A DNA stretch of 17,495 nucleotides from an uncultured Clostridia bacterium (lineage in GTDB: Bacteria > Bacillota > Clostridia > Oscillospirales > Oscillospiraceae), in contig CAMHRJ010000011.1 in NCBI GenBank assembly GCA_946187475.1, positions 1 to 17,495 on the forward strand, read 5' to 3'. This document shows positions 1-7,562 of the stretch, in pieces. Position 1 is the first letter of the stretch. Every line of letters starts with the position of its first letter. The notes under the pieces were generated by a model. It did not search any database and had not been told where the DNA came from. It was given only the letters and a program-made list of their open reading frames with translations. The translations under genes and the position numbers were made by a program.

Positions 1-10
1 GAAACTAAGC

Positions 11-16
11 TAAAAT
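11..16 (+). promoter_or_regulatory. Candidate -10 box for comM
   Basis: TAAAAT matches five of six bases of the sigma-A -10 consensus and lies about 30 bases before the comM start. A -35 box would fall outside the window, so this is only a candidate. A strong purine-rich ribosome site, GGAGGGAGGG, follows at 31-40. Confidence 0.3.
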
Positions 17-47
17 GAACTGAAATCATCGGAGGGAGGGCGGATAC

Positions 48-1568
48 ATGCTTTCCAAAATTCAATCCCTCGGCTGTCAGGGCGTGGGCGGCTACGGTGT
101 CAGCGTAGAGTGCTACGTGACCAACGGCCTGCCCCGGTTCGACGTGGTGGGTCTGCCGGACTCCGCCGTGAAGGAGGCCCGGGAGCGGGTGCGCGCTGCC
201 ATCAAGAACAACGGCATGCGGTTTCCCGTGAGCCATCTGACCGTGAATCTGGCCCCGGCGGACACCAGAAAGGCCGGCACGCTCTACGATCTGCCCATGC
301 TGATCGGCATTCTCTCCGCCATTGGAGAGCTGAAGACCCCGCCCAAAACCGCCGCCTTTTTCGGAGAACTCAGTCTCGCCGGCGAGGTTCGTCCCGTGCC
401 CGGCGCGCTCCCCATGGCGCTGGCCGCAGCCCGTCAGGGCATCACGGAGCTGTATGTCCCGGCGGAGAATGCCGCCGAGGCGGCCTTTGTCACAGAGGTC
501 ACGGTCTACCCGGTGAAAACCGTGGCCCAGCTGGTGTGGCACCTCCGGGGTGAACGGAGGATCGAGCCCGCCAGCGCCCCGAAGCCCAAAACCGTGGAGG
601 ACTTCCCCCTGGACTTCGCCGAGGTGAAGGCCCAAGAGAACGTGAAGCGGGCCCTGGAGGTGGCTGCCGCCGGCGGACACAACGTCCTGCTCATCGGCCC
701 GCCCGGCGCCGGCAAGAGCATGCTGGCCAAGCGCCTGCCCTCCATCCTCCCTGCCATGGAACGCAGCGAGATGCTGGAGTCCACGGAGATCCACTCCGTG
801 GCCGGTCTCACCGATCACGAAAACCCCATCGTCAGCCAGCGGCCCTTCCGGGCGCCGCACCACACGGTTTCCCAGGTGGCGCTCTCCGGCGGCGGCAACA
901 CCCTGCGTCCCGGAGAAATGAGCCTTGCCCACAACGGCGTGCTGTTTCTGGATGAGCTGCCGGAATTTCCGAACCACGTGCTGGAGACCATGCGTCAGCC
1001 TTTGGAGGACGGTCAGATTACCATTTCCCGGGCTGTGGGCAGCGTCACCTACCCCAGCCGGTTCATGCTGGTCTGCGCCATGAATCCCTGCAAGTGCGGC
1101 TGGTACGGCCATCCCTCCGGCCGGTGCAAGTGCAGCCCCAACGACGTGCGCCGCTATCACGCCCGGATCTCCGGCCCGCTGCTGGACCGGATGGATCTGA
1201 TCGTGGAGGTGCCGGCTTTGGACTTCGACGCCCTGAAGGACAGGCCCGCCGGGGAATCCTCCGCCGCCATCCGCGCCCGGGTGGACGCCGCCCGCGCCAT
1301 CCAGCGCAAGCGCTTTCAGAACAGCAAAGCCGTCTCCAACGCCCAGATGGGGCCAAAGGAGCTTTCCGACGCCTGCGCCCTCTCCCCCGCCTGTGAGGCG
1401 CTGATGCAGCAGGCCTACGACGCCATGGGTCTCACGGCCCGGAGCTATGACCGCATCCTCCGGGTGGCGCGCACCATCGCGGATCTCGCCGGCTCGGAAT
1501 CCATCGAGCCCCAGCATCTGGCCGAGGCCATCCAGTACCGCACCTACGACCTGGACGCGGGACTGTAA
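48..1568 (+). CDS. comM: ComM/YifB family Mg-chelatase-like AAA+ ATPase
   Basis: This 506-residue protein is a full-length ComM (YifB) family member, cytosolic. The best-studied homologues are hexameric helicases that promote branch migration during integration of DNA taken up in natural transformation; the role in Clostridia is less clear. The N-terminal ChlI-like domain (about residues 20-145) is followed by a AAA+ core with Walker A GPPGAGKS (217-224) and Walker B VLFLDE (298-303). A four-cysteine motif, NPCKCGW then CKC (C348, C350, C360, C362), is typical of the family, as is GPLLDRMDL soon after it. The C-terminal lid domain ends near the stop. The ATG is preceded by GGAGGGAGGG at 31-40. 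It is transcribed alone on the plus strand within the window, toward aspS, and ends at a shared terminator. Confidence 0.93.
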   Translation: MLSKIQSLGCQGVGGYGVSVECYVTNGLPRFDVVGLPDSAVKEARERVRAAIKNNGMRFPVSHLTVNLAPADTRKAGTLYDLPMLIGILSAIGELKTPPKTAAFFGELSLAGEVRPVPGALPMALAAARQGITELYVPAENAAEAAFVTEVTVYPVKTVAQLVWHLRGERRIEPASAPKPKTVEDFPLDFAEVKAQENVKRALEVAAAGGHNVLLIGPPGAGKSMLAKRLPSILPAMERSEMLESTEIHSVAGLTDHENPIVSQRPFRAPHHTVSQVALSGGGNTLRPGEMSLAHNGVLFLDELPEFPNHVLETMRQPLEDGQITISRAVGSVTYPSRFMLVCAMNPCKCGWYGHPSGRCKCSPNDVRRYHARISGPLLDRMDLIVEVPALDFDALKDRPAGESSAAIRARVDAARAIQRKRFQNSKAVSNAQMGPKELSDACALSPACEALMQQAYDAMGLTARSYDRILRVARTIADLAGSESIEPQHLAEAIQYRTYDLDAGL

Positions 1569-1581
1569 CTCTGCACAACGA

Positions 1582-1615
1582 AAAAAGCCTGCCGCGATGC
1601 GGCAGGCTTTTTGCT
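1582..1615. terminator. Bidirectional intrinsic terminator between comM and aspS
   Basis: A near-perfect stem pairs GCCTGCCGC (1587-1595) with GCGGCAGGC (1599-1607) around a three-base GAT loop. It is flanked by six A on the left and five T on the right, so it has a U-tract in both directions. It lies 13 bases after the comM stop and just past the aspS stop, and should end both converging transcripts. Confidence 0.93.
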
Positions 1616-1625
1616 TTTAATTCGT

Positions 1626-3404
1626 TTACTCCTCCACGGGGACCAGAGCGATGTGCAGCTCGTCCAGCTGCTTCTGCTCCACGGTGCCGGGGGCGCCCAT
1701 CATGACGTCCTGGGCGTTCTTGTTCATGGGGAAGGGAATGATCTCGCGGATGGAGTCCTCTCCCGCCAGCAGCATGACCATGCGGTCCACGCCGGGGGCG
1801 ATGCCCGCGTGGGGAGGCGCGCCATAGCAGAAGGCGTTGTACATGGCCGGGAACTTGGTCTTCACGTCCTCCTCGCCCAGACGCACCATCTCGAAGGCCT
1901 TGACCATGATCTTGGGGTCGTGGTTACGCACGGCGCCGGAGGAGAGCTCCACACCGTTGCAGACCAGGTCATACTGGTAAGCGTAGATGTCCAGGGGATC
2001 CACCTCGCCCCGCTCGGCCTTTTCCAGGATCTCCAGACCGCCGTTGGGCATGGAGAAGGGATTGTGGCAGAACTCCAGCTCGCCGGACTCCTCGCCGATC
2101 TCGTACATGGGGAAGTCCACGATCCAGCAGAATTCATAGCGCTCCACATCCATGTGGCCGGGCACGGCAGCGCCCAGCTTCTGACGCAGGATGCCGGCGG
2201 TCTTCTGGGCCGCCAGCTTCTTGCCCGCGGTGACGCCCACGAAGCAGCCGGGCTTCAGACCCAGGGCGGCGACCACTTCGTCGTGCTTGTCCGCGAGGAA
2301 CTTGGAGATGCCGCCGGCGAAGTTCCCCTGCTCGTCCACCTTGAACCAATAGGGCTTCTGGCCGGCCTGAACCTCCACGTCGGCACAGAGCTTGTCCACG
2401 GCCTTGCGGGCCAGATTGCAGTCCTCCACCACGATGGCCTTGACCACCGCGCCGTTCTGGAAGGGGGCAAACTCGCTGTCCTGGACCAGAGCGGTCATAT
2501 CCTGCACCTCCAGATCGATGCGCAGGTCGGGCTTGTCGGAGCCGTAGCGCTCCATGGCCTCATTGAAGGGGATGCGCCGGAAGGGCGCCTCGGAAGCGAT
2601 GTCATACTTGCCGAACTTGGCGAAGATCGGCGGGAGCACGTCCTCCAGCACGGCGAACACGTCGTCCTGACCGGCGAAGGCCATCTCCATATCCAGCTGG
2701 TAGAACTCGCCGGGGCTGCGGTCGCCGCGGGCGTCCTCATCCCGGAAGCAGGGGGCGATCTGGAAATACCGGTCAAAGCCCGCGGTCATCAGCAGCTGCT
2801 TGAACTGCTGAGGTGCCTGGGGCAGCGCGTAAAACTTGCCCGGATGCTTGCGGGCGGGCACCAGATAGTCGCGGGCGCCCTCAGGGCTGGAGGACGTGAG
2901 GATCGGGGTGGTGATCTCCAGGAACCCGTGCTCGGTCATGGCCTGGCGCAGGGCCGCCACCACGCTGCAGCGCAGGATGATGTTCTGCTTCACGGCGGGG
3001 TTGCGCAGGTCCAGATAGCGGTACTTCAGACGCAGGGCCTCGTCGGCCTCGCGGCTGCGGTTGACCTCGAAGGGCAGCTCGTTGTAGCGGCAGCGGCCCA
3101 GCACTTCGATCTTCTCGGGCACGACCTCGATGTCGCCGGTGGCCTGCTTGGGGTTCTTGCTGGCACGCTCCCGGACCACGCCCTCCACGGCGATGGTGCT
3201 CTCCTTGTTCAGGGGCTTCACCACCCGGAGCATGTCCTCGGTCTCGATGACCACCTGGGTGGTGCCGTAGAAATCACGCAGCACGACGAAGGCCAGGTTC
3301 TGGCCCACCTCGCGGACGTTTTCCATCCAGCCGACCACGCGGACGCGCTGGCCCACGTGTTCGATTCTCAGTTCGTTGCAGGTATGGGTGCGATTCTGAA
3401 ACAT
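1626..3404 (-). CDS. aspS: Aspartate-tRNA ligase
   Basis: AspRS charges tRNA-Asp with aspartate in the cytosol. At 592 residues it has the bacterial layout: an N-terminal OB-fold anticodon-binding domain (about 1-105), a class II catalytic core, and the bacterial GAD insertion (about 285-410). Motif 2 starts at F220 as FRDEDARGDRSPGEF, motif 3 is GVDRM with its arginine at R541, and the substrate loop reads LPQAPQ where many homologues have QSPQ. Whether it is discriminating (Asp-tRNA only) or also charges tRNA-Asn cannot be settled here. The ATG has GAAGGAAG upstream. It is last in the run from the U32 gene, 28 bases after the mgsA-like stop, with no T-box or promoter visible in that gap, so it is probably read from upstream. 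Confidence 0.97.
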   Translation of the reverse strand: MFQNRTHTCNELRIEHVGQRVRVVGWMENVREVGQNLAFVVLRDFYGTTQVVIETEDMLRVVKPLNKESTIAVEGVVRERASKNPKQATGDIEVVPEKIEVLGRCRYNELPFEVNRSREADEALRLKYRYLDLRNPAVKQNIILRCSVVAALRQAMTEHGFLEITTPILTSSSPEGARDYLVPARKHPGKFYALPQAPQQFKQLLMTAGFDRYFQIAPCFRDEDARGDRSPGEFYQLDMEMAFAGQDDVFAVLEDVLPPIFAKFGKYDIASEAPFRRIPFNEAMERYGSDKPDLRIDLEVQDMTALVQDSEFAPFQNGAVVKAIVVEDCNLARKAVDKLCADVEVQAGQKPYWFKVDEQGNFAGGISKFLADKHDEVVAALGLKPGCFVGVTAGKKLAAQKTAGILRQKLGAAVPGHMDVERYEFCWIVDFPMYEIGEESGELEFCHNPFSMPNGGLEILEKAERGEVDPLDIYAYQYDLVCNGVELSSGAVRNHDPKIMVKAFEMVRLGEEDVKTKFPAMYNAFCYGAPPHAGIAPGVDRMVMLLAGEDSIREIIPFPMNKNAQDVMMGAPGTVEQKQLDELHIALVPVEE

Positions 3405-3432
3405 GTTTGGTTACTTCCTTCTATTTGAAAAA

Positions 3433-3831
3433 TTATTTCTTCGGATTTACAATGTCGCGCCAATCCAGGTCGCCGCGGCTCAGGCCCAGGATCAGGACCT
3501 CGGCAGTGGCCACGTTGCTGGCGAAGGGAATCTGCCGCTGGTCACACAGACGCGCCATGCGGTTGACCTCGTCAAAGCCGGTCTCGTGGTCGGCGTCGGC
3601 AAAGAACAGCACCAGGTCGATCTCGTTGTAGCTGATGCGGGCGTCGATCTGCTGGCAGCCCTGGGAAGAATGCAGATAGGTCTGGATGGGCAGACCGGTG
3701 GCCTCGGCGATGAGTCTGCCGGTGGTGCTGGTGGAGCATAGATTGTGCTTGGCCAGGATGCCGCAGTAGGCGATGCAGAACTGCACCATAAGCTCTTTCT
3801 TTCGGTCGTGCGCGATGAGGGCAATGTTCAT
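3433..3831 (-). CDS. mgsA: Methylglyoxal synthase-like domain protein with altered active site
   Basis: By fold and length (132 residues) this belongs to the methylglyoxal synthase family, which converts dihydroxyacetone phosphate to methylglyoxal and phosphate. Recognisable family blocks are ALIAHDRKK (4-12), STSTTG (33-38, phosphate loop), FFAD (76-79) and NVATAE (106-111). The signature normally written GGDQQIGA reads QGCQQIDA (57-64). The aspartate equivalent to E. coli Asp71, the proposed catalytic base, is Cys59, and the conserved active-site histidine (E. coli His98) aligns with Phe86. I therefore doubt that it makes methylglyoxal. The neighbourhood is the usual one: in many Clostridia mgsA sits at the end of the mre/pbp2/min/rodA cluster. 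It lies 29 bases after PBP2 and 28 before aspS. Family call is firm; enzymatic role is uncertain. Confidence 0.85.
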   Translation of the reverse strand: MNIALIAHDRKKELMVQFCIAYCGILAKHNLCSTSTTGRLIAEATGLPIQTYLHSSQGCQQIDARISYNEIDLVLFFADADHETGFDEVNRMARLCDQRQIPFASNVATAEVLILGLSRGDLDWRDIVNPKK

Positions 3832-3860
3832 AGTGTTTCTCCTTTCTCCAGGGAGGGTTA

Positions 3861-5912
3861 TCAGGGCAGGATGGACAACTCGGATTCCACCGAGAAATTC
3901 ACGGTTTTGACGGTAAAGAAGGAATCGAGGAATTCCTTGGCGATGGGGGCGATGTTGGCGCCGGCAGTACCGTTCTGCACCACGACGGAGATGGCAACCT
4001 GGGGGTCATCGTAGGGTGCGTAGCAGATGAAGATGGCGTTGTTGACACGGCCGTCACCGATCTGGGCGGTACCGGTCTTGGCTGCCACGGCGGGATAGTA
4101 GCCGCCGAAGGTCTTATAAGCGGAACCCGAAGGATGGTTCGCCACCAGATACATGCCCTCGTGAACAGCGGCCCAGTTGCCGGGGTCGGAGTCCACGGTG
4201 CTCAGCACCTCGTGCTGGGCCTCGGCCACCTGCTCGGTATAGTCATAGCTGCGGGCGGACTTCAGCAGGGAGGCCGAATGCCGCGTGCCGCCGTTGGCCA
4301 CGGTGGCGCAGTACTCCGCCAGCTGCAGAGGCGTGAACTGGCTGATGCTCTGGCCGATGGCAGCCTGGATGGAGTCGCCGGCGTACCAGCTGGCGCCCTC
4401 CAGCTCCTTCTTCCCTTCCGGGGAGGCCATGCGGCCGATATACTCCGGCAGCTCGATGCCGGTGTGCTCGCCGAGACCGAAGGCCGCGGCATATTTGTCC
4501 AGGGCGGAGATCTTCAGGCGGTCGCCCACCGTGAAGAAGAACACGTTGCAGGAATCCCGAATGGCCTCGGTGACGTTGTCGGCGCCGTGGGCATTGGGGT
4601 AGACCCAGCACTTGGGGGAGTAACCGGTGTCGCCGTACTTATCGAAGATGCCGCTGCAGGTGATGTATTCATCCGTGCTGATGACGCCCTCGGTGAGGCC
4701 CGCCATGGCGGTGCAGGGCTTGAAGGTGGAGCCCGGCTCGTAAACGCCCATGGTGCAGCGGTTGAACAGCGGACCTGCCTTGTCGGTAGACAGGGTCTCG
4801 TAGTTGGTGCCCTCGAAGAGGGTGGTCAGATCGAAGGTGGGATAGCTGGCCATGGCCAGGGGCTCGCCGGTCTTCACGTCCACCGCCACCAGGGCGCCGC
4901 CGGTGGCGACGTTCTGGGCGTACTCCGCGTCCGCCCGCATGGTGAGGATGCCGTTTTCCAGCGCCTTTTCCGCCGCAGCCTGGAGGTCCAGATCGATGGT
5001 CAGACTCACGTTGTTGCCGGGCACGGGCTCGGTGGTGTAGGTGCGGCCAGTGATGGTGCCCTCGGCGTTTTTCGTCACCAGGGCCACGCCGTCGGTGCCG
5101 TGGAGATACTGCTCGAAGGCGTATTCCGCGCCCTCCTTGCCCACGACGGCATCCATGGAGTAGCCCTGCTGCTTGTAGGTCTCATACTCCTCGGCGTTCA
5201 TGAGGCCGGTGTAGCCCAGGATGTGGGGCGCGAGGGTGGTGTTGTACTGTCTGGAATAGGAGGTGATGACCTCAAAGCCGCGCATGTTGTTCTCCATCAG
5301 GGAGGAGATCAGGTCCATGCTGGCGTTTTCCACGAAAATGTAGTCCGCCGTGGGGGTGATGTAGCGGATACGCAGCTCATACCGGATGCCGGCAATGGTG
5401 CGCATCTGCTCGGCGGTGTAGCTGTTGTCGATGTTGAACTTCTGGCGAAAGATGCTCATGAGCTCCACGGCGGAGGCGTCCGCCGGCAGACCCACGTTGT
5501 CCAGATAGTCGTCCAGCAGCTTGCGCTGGAGATCGGTCATTTCGGTGTACTCAAAAGGCGGGGCCTTGGTCACCGGCAGCGTATCGGTATATTCGTCGCC
5601 ATGGTCGGTGACAATCTGCACCATCTTCAGGATGGCGGCGTTGGGGTCGTCCTGGCTGAGCAGGTCCTCGGCGTTCAGCGTCAGGCTGTTCTGGCTCACG
5701 TTGGAGACCAGCACCCGGCCATAGCGGTCCAGGATGTTGCCCCGGGCAGCCTTGACGCGCTGGGTGGTGGTGACGCTGTTGAGACTCTCCTCATAATAGG
5801 CGGCACCCTCCACGATCTGCAGCTTGTAGATTGCCACGAGGAAGATCACCAGCAGCACCGCCATCAGCAGCGCCAGCCCGGCGATGCGCCCCGGACGAAT
5901 GGGTTTATCCAT
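3861..5912 (-). CDS. mrdA: Penicillin-binding protein 2, class B transpeptidase
   Basis: This 683-residue monofunctional DD-transpeptidase cross-links peptidoglycan during cell elongation, acting at the outer membrane face. One N-terminal membrane anchor (about residues 10-30) is followed by the pedestal/dimerisation region, which opens with RGNILDRYGR. The C-terminal transpeptidase domain has all three penicillin-binding motifs: STFK with active serine S395 and K398, SCN at 454-456, and KTG at 612-614. There is no PASTA domain, which argues against the division/sporulation SpoVD/PBP2x type. The ATG is preceded by AAAGGAAG. It lies 26 bases after mreD in the order mreC-mreD-PBP2, standard for elongasome clusters, but no RodA partner gene is present in the window. 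Confidence 0.95.
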   Translation of the reverse strand: MDKPIRPGRIAGLALLMAVLLVIFLVAIYKLQIVEGAAYYEESLNSVTTTQRVKAARGNILDRYGRVLVSNVSQNSLTLNAEDLLSQDDPNAAILKMVQIVTDHGDEYTDTLPVTKAPPFEYTEMTDLQRKLLDDYLDNVGLPADASAVELMSIFRQKFNIDNSYTAEQMRTIAGIRYELRIRYITPTADYIFVENASMDLISSLMENNMRGFEVITSYSRQYNTTLAPHILGYTGLMNAEEYETYKQQGYSMDAVVGKEGAEYAFEQYLHGTDGVALVTKNAEGTITGRTYTTEPVPGNNVSLTIDLDLQAAAEKALENGILTMRADAEYAQNVATGGALVAVDVKTGEPLAMASYPTFDLTTLFEGTNYETLSTDKAGPLFNRCTMGVYEPGSTFKPCTAMAGLTEGVISTDEYITCSGIFDKYGDTGYSPKCWVYPNAHGADNVTEAIRDSCNVFFFTVGDRLKISALDKYAAAFGLGEHTGIELPEYIGRMASPEGKKELEGASWYAGDSIQAAIGQSISQFTPLQLAEYCATVANGGTRHSASLLKSARSYDYTEQVAEAQHEVLSTVDSDPGNWAAVHEGMYLVANHPSGSAYKTFGGYYPAVAAKTGTAQIGDGRVNNAIFICYAPYDDPQVAISVVVQNGTAGANIAPIAKEFLDSFFTVKTVNFSVESELSILP

Positions 5913-5938
5913 AAATGCTTCCTTTCAATATCCTCTGA

Positions 5939-6454
5939 TCAGACGCGTCTGGCCCTGCGGGACGCGGCGCGGCTGATATAGAAAAACGGGATGGAAAACG
6001 GCAGCGTGACCACCGTCTGCTTGAGCATGGTGAGCATGGTGACGCCGAAGCCCGCGCTGTGGAACACCCACAGCCGCGTGGCCTGGGCAAAGCCGGTCAG
6101 CAGCAGCGCCAGCGCCGACACGCACAGAAAGGCCGGCAGCGTCTGGGACACCAGATGCTCCGAGAGCATGCCCACGGCAAAGCCCAAAAGCGGCAGCAGC
6201 GTCAGAAAGAGCACCGTCGTCTCCGGAAAGCCCATGTCGCCCAACAGCCCGGCGATCAGACCGAACACGCCGCCCCAGAGGGCCCCGTGGAACATGGCCA
6301 CGGCCACGACCACCACCGGCAGGATCAGCGCGTGGACGCCCAGCACCCGAAACCGGGCGAAGGCCGTGTTCTGCAGCAGCACCGTCAAAACCAGATACAG
6401 CGCCAGCAGCAGTCCCCGCCGTATTTTATCCTTGTTTACCAGATCACGCCACAT
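5939..6454 (-). CDS. mreD: Rod shape-determining protein MreD
   Basis: MreD is a small integral membrane protein of the elongasome that works with MreC and PBP2 to guide lateral-wall synthesis. The 171 residues are mostly hydrophobic, forming about five or six membrane segments. A basic N-terminus (KDKIRR) and a very basic C-terminal tail (SRRARRV) are probably cytoplasmic. Sequence conservation in MreD is low, so the call rests on size, membrane pattern, the GLLGDMGF-type segment and its place between mreC and PBP2. The start is 6 bases after the mreC stop, with GTGGAG overlapping the stop region as ribosome site, suggesting translational coupling. Confidence 0.9.
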   Translation of the reverse strand: MWRDLVNKDKIRRGLLLALYLVLTVLLQNTAFARFRVLGVHALILPVVVVAVAMFHGALWGGVFGLIAGLLGDMGFPETTVLFLTLLPLLGFAVGMLSEHLVSQTLPAFLCVSALALLLTGFAQATRLWVFHSAGFGVTMLTMLKQTVVTLPFSIPFFYISRAASRRARRV

Positions 6455-6460
6455 GTCGTG

Positions 6461-7309
6461 TTACTCCACAATGTCGAATTCCTTGATGATAAAGACCTGC
6501 GAGACCGTATTCAGATCGCAGGCGGGCTTCACGACACCGTAGGTCTCCTGACCGCCCGCGTCGGTGCGCACTTCCTCCACCGCGCCCACGATCAGGCCCG
6601 CAGGGAAGGCGCCGCCCTTGCCGCTGGTGAGCACCGTGTCACCGGCAAAGAGGCTCACGCCCTCGGCCAGATAGCCCAGCTTGGCAAAGCCGTCCTGCAT
6701 GAGGGTATAGTCGCCCACCACCATGCCGGTGGCGCCGGAGTTGGAGACATAGCCGCCGACGCTGAGGTCCACGTCAATGACCGTGCGCACCGTGGCCCAG
6801 CCGGAGCCGACCTCGATGACCTGTCCCACCAGGTTGCCGCCCTCGGTGATGACGCTGTCGCCCACTTCGATCTCCGCCTCGCTGCCCTTGCTGATGGTCA
6901 GCGTGCTGGACCAGTTGGAGGCGGTGTAGCCCACGACCTTGGCGGCCTCCAGCTTGAAGTCCGTGTGGCGCTGGCTGAAGTTCAGCAGCTCGCGCAGGCG
7001 CTCATTCTCCTCGATGGCATCCTGGGCGTCCCGCACCTGCTGGAGCGCCTGGGCAAGCTGGTCGCGCAGGGCGTCGTTTTCCGCCTGCAGCTGGTCATAC
7101 CGATAGACCGAGCCGTAGAGTCCCTCCAGCCAGCCCGCCGCCGTGGACGCAGCCTGCTGGAACGGCTCGCGAAGCTTGCCGTCCAGGTTCGTGAGGAAGC
7201 CCGCCTTGCCGCTGAGGAGGCCGTTGAGCAGCGCTACCACCAGCACCGCCGCCAACACCACCGCCAGAAAGCGGACGCCTGTTTGTTTGAGAAATGATTT
7301 CCAGTTCAA
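6461..7309 (-). CDS. mreC: Rod shape-determining protein MreC
   Basis: MreC is a bitopic membrane protein whose extracytoplasmic part links MreD and PBP2 in the elongasome. The 282 residues show one N-terminal membrane helix (about 13-33), a coiled coil rich in Leu, Gln and Glu (about 58-105), and a C-terminal two-barrel domain with family features such as LEAAKVVGY, ISKGS and SGKGGAFPAGLIVG. The best start is a TTG at 7307-7309, with AGGAG nine bases upstream; no ATG sits in a suitable place. A TTG start may lower its yield relative to mreD and PBP2. mreB, normally directly upstream, is absent: the preceding gene is maf, 192 bases away. Confidence 0.93.
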   Translation of the reverse strand: MNWKSFLKQTGVRFLAVVLAAVLVVALLNGLLSGKAGFLTNLDGKLREPFQQAASTAAGWLEGLYGSVYRYDQLQAENDALRDQLAQALQQVRDAQDAIEENERLRELLNFSQRHTDFKLEAAKVVGYTASNWSSTLTISKGSEAEIEVGDSVITEGGNLVGQVIEVGSGWATVRTVIDVDLSVGGYVSNSGATGMVVGDYTLMQDGFAKLGYLAEGVSLFAGDTVLTSGKGGAFPAGLIVGAVEEVRTDAGGQETYGVVKPACDLNTVSQVFIIKEFDIVE

Positions 7310-7336
7310 AATCCTGATCTCCTATGAAGAGATTAT

Positions 7337-7402
7337 TTATCCGATCAGAGAGACGCCGAATTCCTTCTGCATCTCGCCCAGCCTGCACAGCGGCAGTCCC
7401 GC
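7337..7402 (-). pseudogene. Second, partial copy of the maf 3' end
   Basis: Read on the minus strand, this stretch encodes GLPLCRLGEM-QKEFGVSLIG then a stop. The intact maf ends GLPLCRLGEM-LKKFGIALL then a stop. Thirty-one bases are identical between the copies (7370-7400 and 7532-7562). The last nine codons then diverge at many bases while keeping a similar protein sequence (QKEFGVSL against LKKFGIAL). So this is a homologous but not identical maf tail, without the rest of the gene. An open frame of 28 codons from an ATG at 7421-7423 covers it, but it lacks a clear ribosome site and is probably not translated. It looks like the scar of a gene replacement or recombination event. Confidence 0.7.
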
Positions 7403-7562
7403 GTCAGAACGGGCGCGCTGCATTCCGCAGTCTCGCTTCGCTCGGCGGCTGCATATCCGCTTCCCCGTTCTTCCTTTCGACCCAAAGCAAGCTTTGTGTC
7501 GTTAAAGCAAAGCAATGCCAAACTTTTTTAACATCTCGCCCAGCCTGCACAGCGGCAGTCCC
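7370..7562. repeat. 31-base direct repeat pair flanking the insert after maf
   Basis: The 31 bases at 7370-7400 recur exactly at 7532-7562 in the same orientation, 162 bases apart. The second copy lies inside the coding end of maf. Flanking bases differ on both sides, although codon-by-codon similarity continues for about nine codons on the 3' side of the gene. Confidence 0.9.
7402..7501. repeat. Structured insert with inverted repeats between maf and mreC
   Basis: About 100 bases between the two maf tails hold no gene and are dense in inverted repeats. AGAACGGG (7406-7413) pairs with CCCGTTCT (7464-7471), enclosing two near copies of GCTGCATTCCGC. A second hairpin at 7478-7501 pairs CGACCCAAAGC with GCTTTGTGTCG, one mismatch, two-base loop, directly against the maf stop codon. 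Neither is followed by a U-tract on the minus strand, so neither is a good intrinsic terminator. It could be a short dispersed repeat or an mRNA-processing structure; I do not recognise it as a named element. Confidence 0.6.

Noticed and set aside
1611..3428. 605-codon open frame on the plus strand opposite aspS
   Set aside because: It mirrors a firmly identified AspRS and its predicted protein is a His/Leu/Val/Gly-rich string with no domain; high GC content and codon bias leave the complementary frame free of stops.
4134..5981. 615-codon plus-strand frame opposite PBP2
   Set aside because: Same shadow effect; PBP2 with all three catalytic motifs lies on the other strand.
6059..7297. 412-codon plus-strand frame opposite mreD and mreC
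   Set aside because: Composition is Gln/His/Arg-rich without recognisable domain or ribosome site; mreC and mreD account for the region.
7337..7423. 28-codon open frame containing the second maf tail as a real small protein
   Set aside because: No convincing ribosome site before its ATG, and its sequence is explained as a leftover gene end.
7478..7501. Hairpin after maf as an intrinsic terminator
   Set aside because: On the minus strand it is followed by AAAGGAAG rather than a U-tract.
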